Positions 1 through 8,013 of a DNA stretch of 36,857 nucleotides are shown in pieces. Below the pieces are notes generated by a model. The model ran no database searches and had not been told where the DNA came from. It saw only the letters and a list, made by a program, of their open reading frames with translations. Where the stretch lies: contig JAAFJI010000004.1 of assembly GCA_013298045.1 (NCBI GenBank), positions 404 to 37,260 of the forward strand, written 5' to 3'. The stretch's first letter is position 1, and the number at the start of each line of letters is the position of its first letter. The DNA is from Betaproteobacteria bacterium (lineage in GTDB: Bacteria > Pseudomonadota > Gammaproteobacteria > Burkholderiales > Casimicrobiaceae). Both the position numbers and the translations under genes were made by a program.

Positions 1-165
1 CGTAGAGAGGTCGACTTCGACCGGCGCACCGGCCGCTTTCGCGCGCTCGGATGGAAACATCGATGTCACGAAGGGCGCGACTGCTGCGGCCCCCAACGCC
101 GCACCCGGGACGGCAGCGGTCGCGATAGCGGCTCGGCGTCTTGATTTATTGATTGGTTCGCTCAT
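1..165 (-). CDS. petA: Ubiquinol-cytochrome c reductase iron-sulfur (Rieske) subunit, N-terminal part, truncated by window edge
   Basis: Own translation of the minus strand from ATG at 165: MSEPINKSRRRAAIATAAVPGAALGAAAVAPFVTSMFPSERAKAAGAPVEVDLST; Tat-like twin-arginine leader and the PSERAKAAGAPVEVD motif typical of PetA. Not in the ORF track. Confidence 0.85.
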   Translation of the reverse strand, partial: MSEPINKSRRRAAIATAAVPGAALGAAAVAPFVTSMFPSERAKAAGAPVEVDLST

Positions 166-629
166 TGGCTTCCCGTGATTCCTAAAAGGCGTAACTGTTT
201 AATTCACCGCGTAGCGTTCGCCGAATGGCGCAGCAACAAAGCACGAACGCGGCAGACCGTGCATCGGGCTGGACAAACTCCCTAATTTTAGCCGACGCAG
301 AGGGAGAAACCCTCGAACGCGGACGCGCCATGTTAGGGCAGTTCAAGTCGCAAACGCAACACAGCACAATCTTTGCATGCCATATTAAATATGGCTATTT
401 AGTCGAAATACGTATTATTCGCTATTTATAATAAAAATTGCTATACCCATATTTATTGAGGCTTATGTTATTTTTTATGGCATCAACGCCGCTGACACAT
501 GCAGTCCGCCGCCTGGAACGAGGACGAGAGCCACTTACGCTATCCTTGAGCTTCGCTGCGCCGCAACATAAAGCAGCACCGTCGCACGGCGCAAACGACG
601 ACGGTGCACAATCTTTCTGAGAGTACATC

Positions 630-1778
630 ATGGCCTTACGCGTGGGCCTCGTTGGATGGCGAGGCATGGTTGGTTCCGTTTTGATGCAGCGCATGAGCGC
701 TGAGCGCGATTTCGACACGATCGAGACGACCTTTTTCTCCACCTCTTCCGCTGGCAAAGCCGCGCCGGAGATTGAAGGCTGCAAAACCTACGATCCGATT
801 CTGCAAGACGGCAACGACGTCGCCAAACTCAAAGGCATGGACGTCATCATCACCTGCCAAGGCGGCGACTACACGAAAACGATCTACAAGCCGCTACGCG
901 AAGCGGGCTGGAAGGGTCACTGGATCGACGCCTCGAAGATTTTGCGGATGAACGATGATGCGATCATCATTCTCGATCCGATCAACATGCCGGTCATCAA
1001 AAACGCGCTCGCCAAAGGCATCAAAGATTGGATCGGCGGCAACTGCACGGTGAGCTGCATGCTGATGGGCGTGGGCGCACTCTACAAAGCAGGCTTGGTT
1101 GAGTGGATGCAAACGTCGACCTATCAAGCGGCGTCTGGCGGCGGCGCGCCAAACATGCGCGAACTCTTAACGCAGTACGGCGCGCTCTACGCCGAAGTGA
1201 AGGACTTGCTCAACGATCCCGCGAGTGCGATTCTCGAAATCGATCGCAAAGTCACCGCAAAACAAAACGCATTCACGTCCGAAGAAGCCGCAAACTTCCG
1301 TGGCATTCCACTCGGCGGCAACTTGATCCCATGGATTGACGCAGATCGCGAAGACGGCACGAGCCTTGAAGAGTGGAAAGGCGGCGCAGAAACGAACAAG
1401 ATCATGGGCATCGCCAACAAAATACTCGGTTCGAACGAAGCACCGATCCCGATCGACTCGACCTGCATCCGCGTCGGCGCAATGCGTTGTCACTCGCAAT
1501 CGCTCACCTTCAAACTCAAAAAGAACGTGCCGCTCGCCGACATCGAACAGATGATCGCGAACGATAACGAATGGGTGAAATTCGTTCCGAACAATCGCAT
1601 CGATAGCGAAAAGCAACTCACGCCAGCCGTCGTCTCCGGCACGATGAACATTCCCGTCGGTCGCGTGCGCAAACTCGCGATGGGGCCGCAATACTTGGGC
1701 GCGTTTACCGTCGGCGATCAATTGCTCTGGGGGGCAGCGGAGCCTCTGCGTCGCATGCTCCGGGTTTTGCAGGCTTAG
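630..1778 (+). CDS. asd: Aspartate-semialdehyde dehydrogenase
   Basis: 382 aa; VGLVGWRGMVGSVLMQRM N-terminus and GGNCTVSCMLMGVGAL active-site region typical of proteobacterial Asd. Confidence 0.95.
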   Translation: MALRVGLVGWRGMVGSVLMQRMSAERDFDTIETTFFSTSSAGKAAPEIEGCKTYDPILQDGNDVAKLKGMDVIITCQGGDYTKTIYKPLREAGWKGHWIDASKILRMNDDAIIILDPINMPVIKNALAKGIKDWIGGNCTVSCMLMGVGALYKAGLVEWMQTSTYQAASGGGAPNMRELLTQYGALYAEVKDLLNDPASAILEIDRKVTAKQNAFTSEEAANFRGIPLGGNLIPWIDADREDGTSLEEWKGGAETNKIMGIANKILGSNEAPIPIDSTCIRVGAMRCHSQSLTFKLKKNVPLADIEQMIANDNEWVKFVPNNRIDSEKQLTPAVVSGTMNIPVGRVRKLAMGPQYLGAFTVGDQLLWGAAEPLRRMLRVLQA

Positions 1779-1793
1779 AGTGCGGGATACGCG

Positions 1794-1817
1794 GCGTGGG
1801 CAGTGAGCTGCCCACGC
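1794..1817. terminator. Perfect 10-bp stem hairpin between convergent asd and delta-60 gene
   Basis: GCGTGGGCAG-TGAG-CTGCCCACGC; lies between the 3' ends of convergent genes; weak T tract (TTCGTTTG). Confidence 0.5.
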
Positions 1818-1844
1818 TTCGTTTGCGCAACGGTCGAACTCGCC

Positions 1845-2039
1845 TTATGGAATCGATAAACCGCAATCGTTCATCAGATAGCGACGAATCGATGCCCAGT
1901 CGTTACGCAACGCCCCCGACGGAAACGTGATGCCATTGGTAACCGCTGTGCCGGTTAAGCCGAACGCAACTCGGAGGTTGATCAACCCGTCAATGGTAGC
2001 AACGAATTTGCCGTCGCCATCGATGTCTGCTGTGCAATT
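1845..2039 (-). other. Dockerin-like C-terminal module (NCTADIDGDGKFVATIDGLINLRVAFGLTGTAVTNG...IRRYLMNDCGLSIP)
   Basis: D-x-D-x-D-G calcium-loop-like motif; aligns by eye with 7773..7967 and 15208..15375. Confidence 0.6.
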
Positions 2040-3503
2040 GCGCCAGGCGCGTTGAAATGTGCTGCCCAACAAGCGCGCAGTACAAAACTGCGCGTTACCG
2101 CCTATGAAGCACGAACCGCCAAGCATGATGCGCCCATCGCGCAGTACCCTAATGGCGTTGATATGATCAACGCCGTCGGCGATACTTGTGGTGCCCGTAC
2201 CCATCGGCAATACCAGTTTTCCGCTGCCGTTGGCGCTGCCTGTTGCAAAGCTCTCATCGAGATTTCCGTCACTGTGGAATCGCGCAAAGCAAAAATCAGA
2301 TCGCAATCCGGAGGACGGGTCGCAACTTCCTGCTGCAAGCACTTTGCCGTCGGGTTGTATCGCAAGCGAGAGTATTCTTTCGGAACTACCAGTAATCGAG
2401 ACCCGCAGGATCCCGGCGCCTAAGGGGCTCAACGGCGCAAACCGTGGGTCGAGCGCGCCAAACTCAGAAAGCCGAACGAGCAGAAAATCGCCTCCTAATT
2501 GGCCACCGATCACGATGCGACCGTCGGGTTGAAGCGCAAGCGCGTGCCCCGAACCGTTCAAGCCGGAGACGGTTAAAACGCGCTTCCCGGTTCCGTTGAA
2601 ACCGGTATCGAGGGTACCGTTAGAGTTGTAGCGAACTGCGCAAACGCTTATCGTGGTCGCTGATACATCAGCGCAGTAGCCTGCGAGCACGATCCGGTTC
2701 TTTGCGTCAATCGCCAACGAAGGGGCTAATTTGGTTGTGAACAACGGAAAAGTGCCGATGCTCGTCGTAAAGTACCCCAGCCCGTTCGACGCCCCATTGG
2801 GATTGAAGGCCAAATCCAAACTACCGTCCGGGTTGTAGCGTGCGATGCAAAACACAACATCGGTAACCGGACCGCAGCTCCCGGCTGCGACGATCTTGCC
2901 ATCGGGCTGCAATGCCATTGAGGTAATGCGATCTCCGCCGCCACTGCCGCTAATCGAAGTGAACACCTTGCCGTTACCATTAAAAGACGAATCAAAGCCA
3001 TCGCCATTTGCAGTGAATCGCGCGAGGCAAAAAACGTTTGTGGCGCTCGATGGATCCCAACATCGCCCGCCAAGCACAAATTTCCCGTCAGCTTGCAATA
3101 CGGCCGCATATGCCTGATCGTTGCTTGAGCTGAGTGACGCAACCATCTTGCCACTATTGGTACCCCAACTGGTCACCAAATTGCCCAAAGCGTCGTAGCG
3201 TGCGGCGCAAAACACGTCCTTTCCGAGCGGCAGGTAAGTGCAGTGCCCTGCCAGGATGACGCTGAAGTCCGGTAGCACCATCATCGCATTGCCGAAATCG
3301 TCTGCACCAAATACATCGGTGTACAAGGTGCCGAAACCCGACGTCGCCGGCCAACTAAGCCCATCAAACGTTGCCCATGATGTATCAAGCTGTTCGGGGC
3401 CTTGACTAGCAGGCTGACCGTGCGCCGCTGGCAGGCAAAGCGATAGGCACAACGCAAGCAACGCGGCAGCATCGAACCACCGAAACACGTTCGTGAATTT
3501 CAT
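1845..3503 (-). CDS. Secreted delta-60 repeat protein with C-terminal dockerin-like module
   Basis: Repeated units such as ALQPDGKIVAAGSC...FCIARYNPDGSLDLAFNPNG; signal peptide from MKFTNVFRWFDAAALLALCLSLCLPAAHG (start likely 3503, not 3548). Confidence 0.85.
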   Translation of the reverse strand: MKFTNVFRWFDAAALLALCLSLCLPAAHGQPASQGPEQLDTSWATFDGLSWPATSGFGTLYTDVFGADDFGNAMMVLPDFSVILAGHCTYLPLGKDVFCAARYDALGNLVTSWGTNSGKMVASLSSSNDQAYAAVLQADGKFVLGGRCWDPSSATNVFCLARFTANGDGFDSSFNGNGKVFTSISGSGGGDRITSMALQPDGKIVAAGSCGPVTDVVFCIARYNPDGSLDLAFNPNGASNGLGYFTTSIGTFPLFTTKLAPSLAIDAKNRIVLAGYCADVSATTISVCAVRYNSNGTLDTGFNGTGKRVLTVSGLNGSGHALALQPDGRIVIGGQLGGDFLLVRLSEFGALDPRFAPLSPLGAGILRVSITGSSERILSLAIQPDGKVLAAGSCDPSSGLRSDFCFARFHSDGNLDESFATGSANGSGKLVLPMGTGTTSIADGVDHINAIRVLRDGRIMLGGSCFIGGNAQFCTARLLGSTFQRAWRNCTADIDGDGKFVATIDGLINLRVAFGLTGTAVTNGITFPSGALRNDWASIRRYLMNDCGLSIP

Positions 3504-3887
3504 CGATATTCCCTTTTGATCATCAGTTTCTTGTACGGTACATGCCACTCATACCGACGCAATGCGGCATGAATGCGGTACCAGCGGTAAAGACGCTTCA
3601 AGATGAAAAAACGCGCCATTCATTCGCAACCCGTCATAGGCCGAAACCACCTTGCCCAATTAATCCTAGTGACGTGTTCCGTGTCGGCTTCGTCACAAGG
3701 TTGCCGAGGCACTCGGTTTGCCGATACGACACGAGATTTTTCTGAATCGGTAGCGAATCGCTCGCGTTCGCAAGCCTAGCGCCGCGCGCACGGTTCGGAC
3801 ATAGGACAAATGAACCACGGCTCGCGCATCCTCGGCGTTTATCCTCCCGGGTAATGGAGCGAGCGCGTCGCTTGCAAAACGAACATC

Positions 3888-5009
3888 ATGAAAAACGAAA
3901 GCGGGTACGGATTGATCGAAACCAAGCCGACGCGAGCCTTGCTCGCACTTCACGAAACAAACACATCGCAAGCGCTATTCGACGCACTGGTTCGGCTGTT
4001 CGATGCGCGCTTTGTTCGACACTCCATCGTCGCCGGCTTTCGTTTTCATGCGGGTACGCCGACGACGCTTATGCGCGTTGGCATCGAAAATACCAACGAC
4101 GATGCCATTGACTACTCGATGGAGCATCCTGGGCTTGCATGGCTTCGCGAACATCCCGGAGCGCGCATCGTGCGTGTGAGCGATGCGATGCCAATCGCGG
4201 AGGTCAAACGCACGAAATACCACCAAATGATTATGACGATCGAAGGCTGGCTGTATGGCATCGGCCTCTTCTTCTGGATTGGCTACGATTTGATCGCAAT
4301 GGTCGGCGTCAATCGAACCGAAGCACAGGGCGATTTCGACCGCGACGACGTCGCTTGGTGCGAATCCGTCTATGCGGACATTGAAGTCGCGATGAAACGC
4401 GTAGCGGCCTCGGAGGCGGAGCGCATGGTTCGCTTCTCGCTCACCGATTTGCTATTCAATGCGCGGGAAGCACGATTGATTGTGGATTGGGAATTGCGTG
4501 CGCAGCATTGCAGCGACGCAGCACGGACGCTACTCGCCCGGTACTGGAATGTGCCGGTCGGCGAAGACGATCCGGTGAACTGCCCGTCAGAGCTACGTGA
4601 GGCTTGCGCAGCGCTTAAGCAGCGTATGATCGAAGCGCTGCAATTGAATCAGCCGCTACCTACGCCGGAGCCCGTGTCGATTGTCGCGAAAGGAAATCGG
4701 CAAACCAACGTGCGCATTGAGTTGCTGCGGTTGTCTACCGAACCGCTCGCCTGGCCAATGTTTGCGATTCGCTTTGTCGAGAGCGATTCGACCCAAGATA
4801 CGCTGCCCTCGGCCGCACTCAATACCCTCACCGCAACCGAGATGCACCTCGCGATGCTTGTAGCGTATGGGCATAGTAATAAGGAGCTTGCGCGAATTCT
4901 CGATAAAAGCGCGCTCACAGTGCGCAATCAGCTGAGTTCGGTTTTTGAAAAACTTGCGGTGCGAAATCGCGTTGAATTGGTCGCTGCGCTTGCTAAAAAT
5001 CGTTCGTAG
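3888..5009 (+). CDS. LuxR-family transcriptional regulator (C-terminal HTH)
   Basis: 373 aa; C-terminus LTATEMHLAMLVAYGHSNKELARILDKSALTVRNQLSSVFEKLAVRNRVELVAAL matches the LuxR HTH pattern. Confidence 0.85.
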   Translation: MKNESGYGLIETKPTRALLALHETNTSQALFDALVRLFDARFVRHSIVAGFRFHAGTPTTLMRVGIENTNDDAIDYSMEHPGLAWLREHPGARIVRVSDAMPIAEVKRTKYHQMIMTIEGWLYGIGLFFWIGYDLIAMVGVNRTEAQGDFDRDDVAWCESVYADIEVAMKRVAASEAERMVRFSLTDLLFNAREARLIVDWELRAQHCSDAARTLLARYWNVPVGEDDPVNCPSELREACAALKQRMIEALQLNQPLPTPEPVSIVAKGNRQTNVRIELLRLSTEPLAWPMFAIRFVESDSTQDTLPSAALNTLTATEMHLAMLVAYGHSNKELARILDKSALTVRNQLSSVFEKLAVRNRVELVAALAKNRS

Positions 5010-5133
5010 TCAAGCCGTGCATTAGCTCGGCTATCGCCAATTTAAATATAGCTTTTCTCATACTTTTATATATTTTCGATAATATTCACAAAATTCCTTA
5101 GTAGACTTTTTTATAAGGCTAACACTTACAAAG

Positions 5134-5376
5134 CTAATATGGAGTCTGCGCTTCGCCGCGCCCACGCGCGATCGCAGCGTTCCAGCCGTTTGCGTTTACG
5201 CCTTTCGCCACCATCCACACGGCCAGCAGGGTCTCAGCCACGAGCGGCGGTAACAAAATCGCAGGGAACAGCAGCGCAGCGATCTTCGGCACGACGATCA
5301 AGGCAAAGCTATTCACGAGATATGCGATGCCAGCGATGAAAAGCAACACACCTGACCTGCTCCCGTCGTAGCGTAC
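5134..5376 (-). pseudogene. DUF4386 family membrane protein, 3' fragment
   Basis: GVLLFIAGIAYLVNSFALIVVPKIAALLFPAILLPPLVAETLLAVWMVAKGVN matches the C-terminal part of DUF4386 proteins; separated from its 5' part by the IS element. Confidence 0.75.
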
Positions 5377-5412
5377 CAGTAGTTTTTCCGAAGAGTCCGT
5401 CAAATCAGGAGA

Positions 5413-5685
5413 ATGACGGAGATGAGAAAGAGCAAATACAGCGAAGAGCAAATCATTGGCTTCATCAAGCAAGTCGAGGCAGGCATGTCGTTGAAGGAGC
5501 TGTGTAGAAAGCACGGTTTCAGTGACGCGAGCTTCTACAAATGGCGCTCGAAATACGGCGGCATGAGCGTGCCCGAGGCGCGGCGATTAGAGGATCTCGA
5601 AAGCGAGAACGCGAAGTTGAAGCGGCTGTTGGCCGAAGCGCACTTGGACATCCACGCCTTGAAGACGGTGCTCGGGGGAAAGTAG
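5413..5685 (+). CDS. IS3-family transposase OrfA (HTH)
   Basis: KYSEEQIIGFIKQVEAGMSLKELCRKHGFSDASFYKWRSKYGGMSVPEARRLEDLESENAKLKRLLAEAHLDIHALKTVLGGK. Confidence 0.9.
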   Translation: MTEMRKSKYSEEQIIGFIKQVEAGMSLKELCRKHGFSDASFYKWRSKYGGMSVPEARRLEDLESENAKLKRLLAEAHLDIHALKTVLGGK

Positions 5686-6640
5686 TCACCCCACAAGAGA
5701 AGCGCGAAGCGGTGTTTCGGATGGTGCTGGATTGCCATCGATCAGAGCGCCGCGCCTGCGCCCTTGTCGGGATATCACGGGATGTCTATCGAAACCCAGC
5801 ACCGCCGACTGCCTTCAATCAGCGTCTGAGCGCTGAAATTGTTGAGCTCGCGCATCGCCGACGGCGCGCAGGCTATCGCATGATTCACGATCTCTTGCAA
5901 CCGAAGTACAAAGCCGAAGGCGTGGCCATTAACGCCAAGCGTACCTATCGGCTCTAAAGCGAGGCCGAGCTTGCCGTGCGGCGGCGCAAGAAGGCGAAGC
6001 AGCGCACGGCTGAGCGCGTGCCGCTCGTGCAGGCCGATGCAATCAACCAAACCTGGAGCCTGGACTTCGTGAGCGGCAGCCTTGCCAATGGCCGGCGCAT
6101 CAAATGCCTCACCGTGATCGATGATTTCAGCCGCGAGAGCGCACAGATTGGCGTGGACTTTGGCATCAACGCGGGCTACGTCACGCGCCTACTCGATCAA
6201 GCCGCACACTTTCGCGGCTACCCAAAGGCGATCCGAAGTGAAAACGAAGTTTCAGTGAAGGCTAACTTGCGCAGCAAGTTAAGCGAAGCGGCCGTAACTA
6301 CAATGACCCGGAGTTCACCGCGCGGGCGTTTGCAGCCTGGGCGCAGCGCAACCAAATCGAGCACATCCTGATCGAGCCCGGTTCGCCCACGCAAAACGCC
6401 TACATTGAATCTTTCAACGGCACCTTTCGCGACGAATGCTTAAACGAGCAGTGGTTCACGAGCTTAGCCGAGGCACGTATCGAGATCGCGCACTGGCGGC
6501 GCGACTACAACGAGGTCAGACCGCACAGCAGTTGCGGCAGAATCCCGCCAGCGGCGTTCGCCGCGCAGCATCGGCAGTTAACTGCCGATGCTGCGCGAAG
6601 CACTGCCGCACCCCCATCAATGCAACCCACCAACAGTTAA
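5686..6640 (+). pseudogene. IS3-family transposase OrfB (rve/DDE integrase), inactivated
   Basis: Frame 1: VVTPQEKREAVFRMVLDCHRSERRACALVGISRD...INAKRTYRL* (TAA 5955-5957), then SEAELAVRRRKKAKQ...NQTWSLDFVSG; after a ~59-bp insertion the frame shifts and continues as DPEFTARAFAAWAQRNQIEHILIEPGSPTQNAYIESFNGTFRDECLN...YNEVRPHSSCGRIPPAAFAAQHRQL. Confidence 0.85.
6562..6597. repeat. 36-bp perfect loopless palindrome in the 3' end of IS orfB
   Basis: CGCGCAGCATCGGCAGTT|AACTGCCGATGCTGCGCG. Confidence 0.95.
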
Positions 6641-6668
6641 ACCATCCGGACTCTCGGAAGAATCATTG

Positions 6669-7076
6669 GTACGCGGAACGAGGGCAGGTCACGCTCGCCA
6701 CATCGATGCCACTAACCAGCAGAATCGGCACGATCAAATTCAGTTTATTCAACGCGAGCACCGACGTTTGCACGATGTTGATGACGGTCGCGAAGATCGC
6801 TAGATCGCGATTTATCGATCGCAATAAGACGTACAAAATCACGATCACGGGAATATCAAGTACATGCATCGTCAAATCGGCCGTGATCCCCAATCGCCAC
6901 ATTAGCGGCGAGCTCGCAATTGCGTTGGCGGTTGCGACTGGATCGCCCGGCACTACCAGCGCCGAGCGAACACCAAGTTCGCCAAACGCGCCCAGCACGA
7001 TGATCGCGAGATACATCACACCGGCCAAGCGTGCGTAAAAATGCGGCGACCGTTCGATCGAAGAGAGCATGTTCAA
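6669..7076 (-). pseudogene. DUF4386 family membrane protein, 5' fragment interrupted by IS
   Basis: FYARLAGVMYLAIIVLGAFGELGVRSALVVPGDPVATANAIASSPLMWRLGITADLTMHVLDIPVIVILYVLLRSINRDLAIFATVINIVQTSVLALNKLNLIVPILLVSG resembles the N-terminal half of DUF4386. Confidence 0.8.
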
Positions 7077-7452
7077 CCCCTGTTTTATTCACGCGTCCTT
7101 GCGTGAACGCGATGCGAACATTCATTTTGCGCTGCATTGGCTGCGCATGGAGGATCGTGCGACGGATTGCGGGTGCTACGACGTCACGCGCCCGACGGGA
7201 GCATCAATCAATGCGGATTCCGTTGGGCGACGCCCTCCGACCCACCACTCGAATACCAAGCAAATCCATTTGGCACGTACGGAGTGCTCAGCGTCGTCGC
7301 GCCTCGAATCTTGTACGGAACAACGCGAACGCAGGCGCGGCTTGGTGTTCTCACGTTACATCCGCCCAATGGGTGTTCGGGCGTAACCGCGCGTTGACTT
7401 TGTGGGATGGTTTCGCTAGCCTGAGGCACTACGTCAACACTTGGAGTTTGTC

Positions 7453-7967
7453 GTGAAACGCTACCTCGGAATACTTTCAGCAGTCGTTTTCTCGCTGCCG
7501 GCGAGCGACGCAGCGCTTGCGCAGGAGACCATCACGTGGGGGATTGGCATGTCAACGACGCCGGTGACTATTCGCGCGGGTCAAAACGTCACCTGGAATG
7601 GTAGCTTCGCCTCGCATCCGCTTGCGGAGTCGAACGCGAATTTTCCACCGCGACGCCGGTGCTAACCTCGACGGGAACGAGCTACACGAGAAGCTTTCTC
7701 AGCAAGGGCACCTTCTACTTTCGCTGCACAATTCACAACACGATGCAGACCACGATCAATGTTGTTCCGCTCTGCGATCCCGGCGCGTACGCCTTGCTTG
7801 ATATCGACGCAAACGGGGAAAAAAACGCAGCGACCGATGGTTTGCTAGTCGTTCGCTACCAACTCGGTCTGCGCGGTCCTTCGCTCACCGACGGCGCGAT
7901 CGGAAGCAATCCGAACCGAACGCCGCAGCAAATCGAGGACTATCTCGAAGGCTGCTCAGTACCCTAG
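7453..7967 (+). pseudogene. Secreted cupredoxin/plastocyanin-like protein with C-terminal dockerin-like module, frameshifted
   Basis: Frame 1: VKRYLGILSAVVFSLPASDAALAQETITWGIGMSTTPVTIRAGQNVTWNGSFASHPLAESNANF; frame 2: STATPVLTSTGTSYTRSFLSKGTFYFRCTIHNTMQTTINVV plus module. The two parts join if one T is restored to the TTTT run at 7641-7644. Confidence 0.8.
7773..7967 (+). other. Dockerin-like C-terminal module (CDPGAYALLDIDANGEKNAATDGLLVVRYQLGLRGPSLTDGAIGSNPNRTPQQIEDYLEGCSVP)
   Basis: Same 64-residue length from the leading Cys/Asn-Cys region to the C-terminus, and same motif layout, as 1845..2039. Confidence 0.6.
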
Positions 7968-8013
7968 CGATGGCGCCATCGGACGCCGCGTTGACTCAAA
8001 AACGAAGCGACGC

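Larger units (their letters stand above)
5377..6668 (+). mobile_element. IS3-family (IS407-like) insertion sequence, degraded
   Basis: orfA/orfB in -1 frame relation; imperfect terminal inverted repeats CAGTAGTTTTTCCGAAGAGTCCG (5377-5399) and CGGACTCTCGGAAGAATCATTG (6647-6668); flanking GTAC at 5373-5376 and 6669-6672 as candidate 4-bp target duplication. Confidence 0.8.

Noticed and set aside
182-620. Small ORFs between petA and asd
   Set aside because: Short, overlapping on both strands in a partly AT-rich spacer; no motif support.
6246-6304. The 59-bp insert as an integron attC (59-base element)
   Set aside because: GTTAAGC fits the core-site pattern but the opposing GGCTAAC does not, and the two sites are only 11 nt apart; too short for an attC fold. 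The length match is probably coincidental.
7031-7456. Several overlapping ORFs in the spacer between the DUF4386 fragment and the cupredoxin gene
   Set aside because: Multiple mutually overlapping frames on both strands with no recognisable domain and no consistent coding signal; possible relic DNA but unsupported.
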